Shown here: positions 40,043 to 43,858 of the stretch, in pieces
Layout of the letters: every line of letters begins with the position of its first letter
Numbering within the stretch: the stretch's first letter is position 1
From: Pelargonium nanum
Taxonomy: Eukaryota; Streptophyta; Magnoliopsida; Geraniales; Geraniaceae
DNA length: 43,858 nt
Direction: 5' to 3'
Assembly (NCBI GenBank): GCA_036897485.1
Contig: JAYMTF010000230.1
Span: 1-43,858, forward strand
Program-made: the position numbers and the translations under genes
Notes under the pieces: generated by a model
Database searches by the model: none
What the model was told of the DNA's origin: nothing
What the model saw: the letters and a program-made list of their open reading frames with translations, nothing else

Positions 40043-43000
40043 TCAGGACCTAATAATCCATCTTATCTGCCAAATCCAAGAATACATGATCCCTATAGAA
40101 CAATATATAGAGATTAACATGAGGGGCAAAAATGGAAGCTTGTCACCAAATACCAAAGGATGCAAAACTTGACCCCATATTTCAACAGCCAAAACACCCA
40201 TCAGATAAACCTTTTCAACCCATCCAATACCAAACTGCCCTTTCGCGAACCCTAGTTGCTGCTTACCCTTCTTCTTCGCAGGCGCGGTTTCTTTACTTGC
40301 AACACCCTCCGAGAATTTTGTCGTAAAAGCAAACCACATGACAATGGCGTGCAATAGCAACATAACGACTTTAATCGGATATTCTTGTGCTTCGAAAAGG
40401 AGCGGGAACAGTGAATAGCAGGAAACTGCACAAGTAGGCATCGGAATTGCAAAAACAAATTAGATGGAGAAACTTGAGAATGAAAATTAGGGCTTTGTTG
40501 ATTCCTCAATGTAATGTTAAATGGAACAAACTTTTCGTTTTTGTCTTGGAGACATTTAAAAGAGTTAGTAATTCCAAAAGATGCATGTGCTCTTATCAAA
40601 CTACATTTCGTTAATCCTAACGCGTCTCGTCACTAAGTGAGACAGGTTAGAACCAATAAAGAGTTGCTAAATAAGAACATGAGTTTTTTGGTCCAGCCCG
40701 TGGCCCATATCGCCAAGTATAGCATTGACTATCGCTATTCCAGAAATATGGTAATGAGCTACGTCACACACAAAATATAGCACGATATATGGATGTAAGA
40801 ATATCATAAATGCACCTAACAAAAACAAAAGCAAAACATGGTTCTATGTTTCCCCGAACCTCCTACTAGATGTTCAAAAGGTTGAAACAATGAAGAAGAA
40901 GCATACCTATTGACAGCAAGAAGTAATGCCTCGCATCCTCAGGACTTCTCGCGGCAACAATAGCAAGGGGAATGAGAAAATGTAGAGATGCCTTTTCATG
41001 AACATGCCATCCGAACAAAAAACCACAAGTGTAAGCATAGGCTATCCATCTAGCAATCATCCTTGGTTGGGGATCCCTCCAAGCCTTCACAAGACAAGGC
41101 GTTAAGGCAAGCAGGACCATTATGAAGGTAGTCAAGGGAGTAACCTACAATTACATGAATTCCAACATACAAGATTAGGCATTACCAACATTCAGCAACT
41201 TTTTTTCAGACATCAACCCGTCATGTATATATTCTACATACTGCTCAGTTACAAATCAAAGTTAAAACTAGAAACAATACACTGCAGTTTGTCTAAGGCA
41301 AATTTGTGAACCATCAACTGAGTGGCGGTACATAATTTAATAGTTAACATCAGGTTTATTAACAAACTACGATCGTCTCAGTCAATTCAGAATTACCTGA
41401 GGTAATACAGCAAAAGGCGAGGAATCCCCAACTAGCCCACCAGTAAATGAAGCTGCTGGCGCCTGGATGTTGAACCCAACTTTTCTGAATAAGAAATAAA
41501 TGCCCTTATCTAATATAATATAGAAAACCCAAAAATTAGGGGCCCAGTATGCATGGCATAGTCCCCTGCCAAACGGAAACATGCGGTGGATGACTTGTTG
41601 AATCTGCAATATAAAAATTGAATTACAAATTTGTTGGAGAAACATAACTGATAGTGTTGGCTCAGAAGCCATTTTTAAGCAAGACAAAGGGTTCTTGGAT
41701 TAAATTTTATAAAATTATATAAAAAAAAGAAGTATGGTTCATATAAAGGTCAGTTGGACTTCTTAAGAAAAACCAACACTTCTATCTCTATTGAGGTACC
41801 ATGCCAAATGTGTCACTGTATGTCCAAGGATTCCAGGTAAGCCTATGACTGAATTTAAAAAGAGAGGCGTCACATGACAGAAAAATGTTTAAACACAATA
41901 AAATACTCCAGCATGTAAGGCAAAAATACACAACTAAAACAAGTAATTAAAAACTCATTTCTCGACAAGTTCAAATACAAGTTATTGGTTGGGTAGCATT
42001 AACAGTTCTTAATCAATCTATGCTTAATTAGTGATCTAATTATAGAGGGGAGGAAAGACATCAAATGTCAACCTTAAAAAGACACACTTCACTATTACTA
42101 GAGCATCTGAGGACACTATTTTGCCATCAATTTGTTGGATATGCAAAAGTAGCATTGGTGGACTGAAACAACGGATGCTAGCCTAAGACTGAAGTTTCCA
42201 GATACAGAGTTTTAAATTTCCAAAGAAAGAGGATAAGCCAGAAAAAAGTAAAAATGAAAACAAAACAACTAAAGAGGCAATGGAAACTATCACTGGGATA
42301 GTAAGTCCTACCAAGTTCCTGGGATTAACAAAATGTCCTTAAGGATAACCATAGGAGCTTCTTATGAGGTAAATTCCCTTCAAGCTTATGGCAAGCTTTT
42401 AAATACCCAAAGAGAAAAGAAATTAAAACTTGTCACATCTAGATGCCTAGAACTCTTTGATCGTGTACAATAATCATTGCATAGTGGATAAGCTCAGTAA
42501 GAACAATGTACCATGTAAATCCAACATAGAGAACCCACGTCAACACAAAGAAAAGGAATGAAATTTACATAAAAACTTTAAATTAGAGCATTGCAATTAA
42601 AAGAAGAGCATAACATTACCTGCCCATAATACACAAATGGACCATAGGCAGCTGCAAAAACAGCCACAACTACAGTTCCAATTGTACAGAGGCGCCAGAA
42701 ACCCTTCACCAATCCTCCTTTCCAGCAATAATGCCTCAACAAATAGACAAAATAAATAGGCGCTGCTACTGCAAACAAGTGCTTGAAACACAACAAAACT
42801 GCAAACCAGAAGCCCCCTATCAGATTCTTGTCTTCCTCCAAATACGAAATTGACAACAGCAAGAACCCTAGCAAAAACCCATTGTACTGGAAATGCATAT
42901 GGTCCACAATCATCAACCCAGGTGACCAAACAATCAAAACCCAGATCACAATTCGCTCTTTGAAATCCAATAAATTCCGGGTCAATCTGTGAACTCCATA

Positions 43001-43360
43001 TAAAAGCAGCAAATCTGACAAAATCACAGTGATCCGTTGAAAGTAAAGCACAGTGTTTGAGCTATAGTTTTGACCTTCTAGAAGGTGGACGATCTTGGGG
43101 TCAATGAGGTTGGCAGGAATGGAGAGCAAGCGCTCGAAGAAGGCAAAGAATGGGGGGTAGTCGAGAGTCCAGGGGCTGGACTCGTCGGAGTACCATTGGG
43201 AGAGAGGGAGAGAGTGTGTTATGGCGAGCCAGTTGCGGTGGACTTCAAAATCTGTGCTGTGATAGGAGGGGATGAGGAGGAGCTTGATGCAGGCAGCTAC
43301 GCCATAGAACCATAGCAATTGCGTCACATGATTTGGCTTGGTCTGTATCTGTGCTTCCAT
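40043..43360 (-). CDS. ALG8: Dolichyl-P-Glc:Glc1Man9GlcNAc2-PP-dolichol alpha-1,3-glucosyltransferase (ALG8)
   Basis: Four exons (42620-43360, 41397-41603, 40907-41144, 40043-40425) join in phase to 522 residues, a normal length for the family. ALG8 is a multi-pass ER-membrane enzyme that adds the second glucose to the lipid-linked N-glycan precursor, using dolichyl-phosphate-glucose in the lumen. Motifs in order: STDFEVHRNWLAITHSLPLS with WTLDYPPFFAFFE (residues about 36-75, the luminal loop with catalytic-type Asp residues), DHMHFQYNGFLLG, FPFGRGLCHAYWAPNFWVFY, FGWHVHEKA and YSLFPLLFEAQEYPIK. HRNWLAITHSLP and the KHLFAV...FPFGRGL spacing favour ALG8 over its paralogue ALG6. About ten or more hydrophobic segments are visible. 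A Lys-rich loop (APAKKKGKQQ) occurs near the C-terminus. No defect is seen; intron 1 (about 1 kb) holds nothing recognisable. Confidence 0.95.
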
Positions 43361-43858
43361 GGACGAAGGAGATACAGAAGACGAGAAGCAGCTCGGCTCA
43401 ATTTACTTCTGCTTGGTAGCTACTTGTTTAGGCTTTTGGGAACCCCCAAATATTACTTGTGCGGATTTCACCTATGTTACCAGAAATATTATTCATCAAT
43501 TACTGTAGCATTCACTTATGTTTCGTAAACTAATTTGAAAACCAATATTACAAAATAGCCTGACACAATGAGAGTCTACTTAATTAGCACTACACTTAAC
43601 CAAATACTAATCAAAATCATTCTTGGACCCAAGAGACTTAGATGAACATTTGTTGACTTAAGTCCAATGATCTTTTTCATAAAGAGTTAAAGGAGTCCAA
43701 CAAACGAGTTATTGGCCAAGACTCAACCAAGACACCAAAGAAATGGATTCGGGTGGGCGCTAAGCCAAAGAGTTATGGACTGAGACTCAACCAAGTCAAT
43801 GAGGAGATTTCCCCAAACGAGCTAACTCTCATACATGTCCAAAACCATTTCCTTCACT
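43361..43858. other. Upstream flank of ALG8
   Basis: This contains the ALG8 5' leader and promoter. No TATA box or cis-element can be named with confidence, and no other gene is seen up to the right edge. Two AGAGTTA(A/T)-GG-like stretches with ACTCAACCAAG(A/T)C copies (about 43720 and 43786) form a short direct repeat. Confidence 0.4.

Overview
The window is nuclear DNA of a dicot plant. It is AT-rich and intron-rich, carries many small plant-type transposon remnants, and every recognisable protein matches a plant family: a PIF-type bHLH factor, an S-protein homologue, defensin-like peptides, a plant-type HSP60 and plant RPT2. A rosid is likely, but the species cannot be fixed from sequence alone. 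I joined the exons by hand using GT-AG borders, reading phase and family alignment.

Layout. 0-7.5 kb: a tandem cluster of four minus-strand defensin-like (DEFL) genes, each a signal-peptide exon plus a six-cysteine exon; the second exon of the first copy lies beyond the left edge. LINE tails, a large foldback element and duplicated flanks lie between them. 8.1-9.3 kb: an RNase H-like retroelement remnant, then a secreted S-protein homologue. 9.6-12.2 kb (-): RCL1, a pre-rRNA processing factor. 13.3-16.6 kb (+): RPT2, an ATPase of the 26S proteasome base. 18.7-24.7 kb (-): a PIF1/PIL5-type phytochrome-interacting bHLH factor. 24.7-34.5 kb: nearly 10 kb with no gene I can support, holding two old tandem duplications, microsatellites, a SINE and candidate non-coding promoters. 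34.5-39.4 kb (-): mitochondrial HSP60 in 18 exons, behind a heat-shock element. 40.0-43.4 kb (-): ALG8, an ER glucosyltransferase of N-glycan precursor assembly.

The genes do not form an operon-like pathway. RCL1 and RPT2 are divergent and share about 1.1 kb of intergenic DNA; RPT2 and PIF1 are convergent. RPT2b and PIF1 are also close neighbours in Arabidopsis (At2g20140 and At2g20180), so this linkage looks ancestral. PIF1 is itself destroyed by the 26S proteasome after light activation of phytochrome. RCL1 and HSP60 both have site II (TGGGCY) promoter motifs, typical of plant ribosome-biogenesis and mitochondrial genes.

Most notable observations: the HSP60 gene encodes Gly where the catalytic Asp of the chaperonin motif GDGTT (GroEL Asp87) is expected; the DEFL cluster is invisible to simple ORF calling; a family of hAT-type MITEs with TAGAG-type ends occurs five times; and PIF1 has a G-box-bearing GC-rich intron segment and an exact 21-bp coding duplication.
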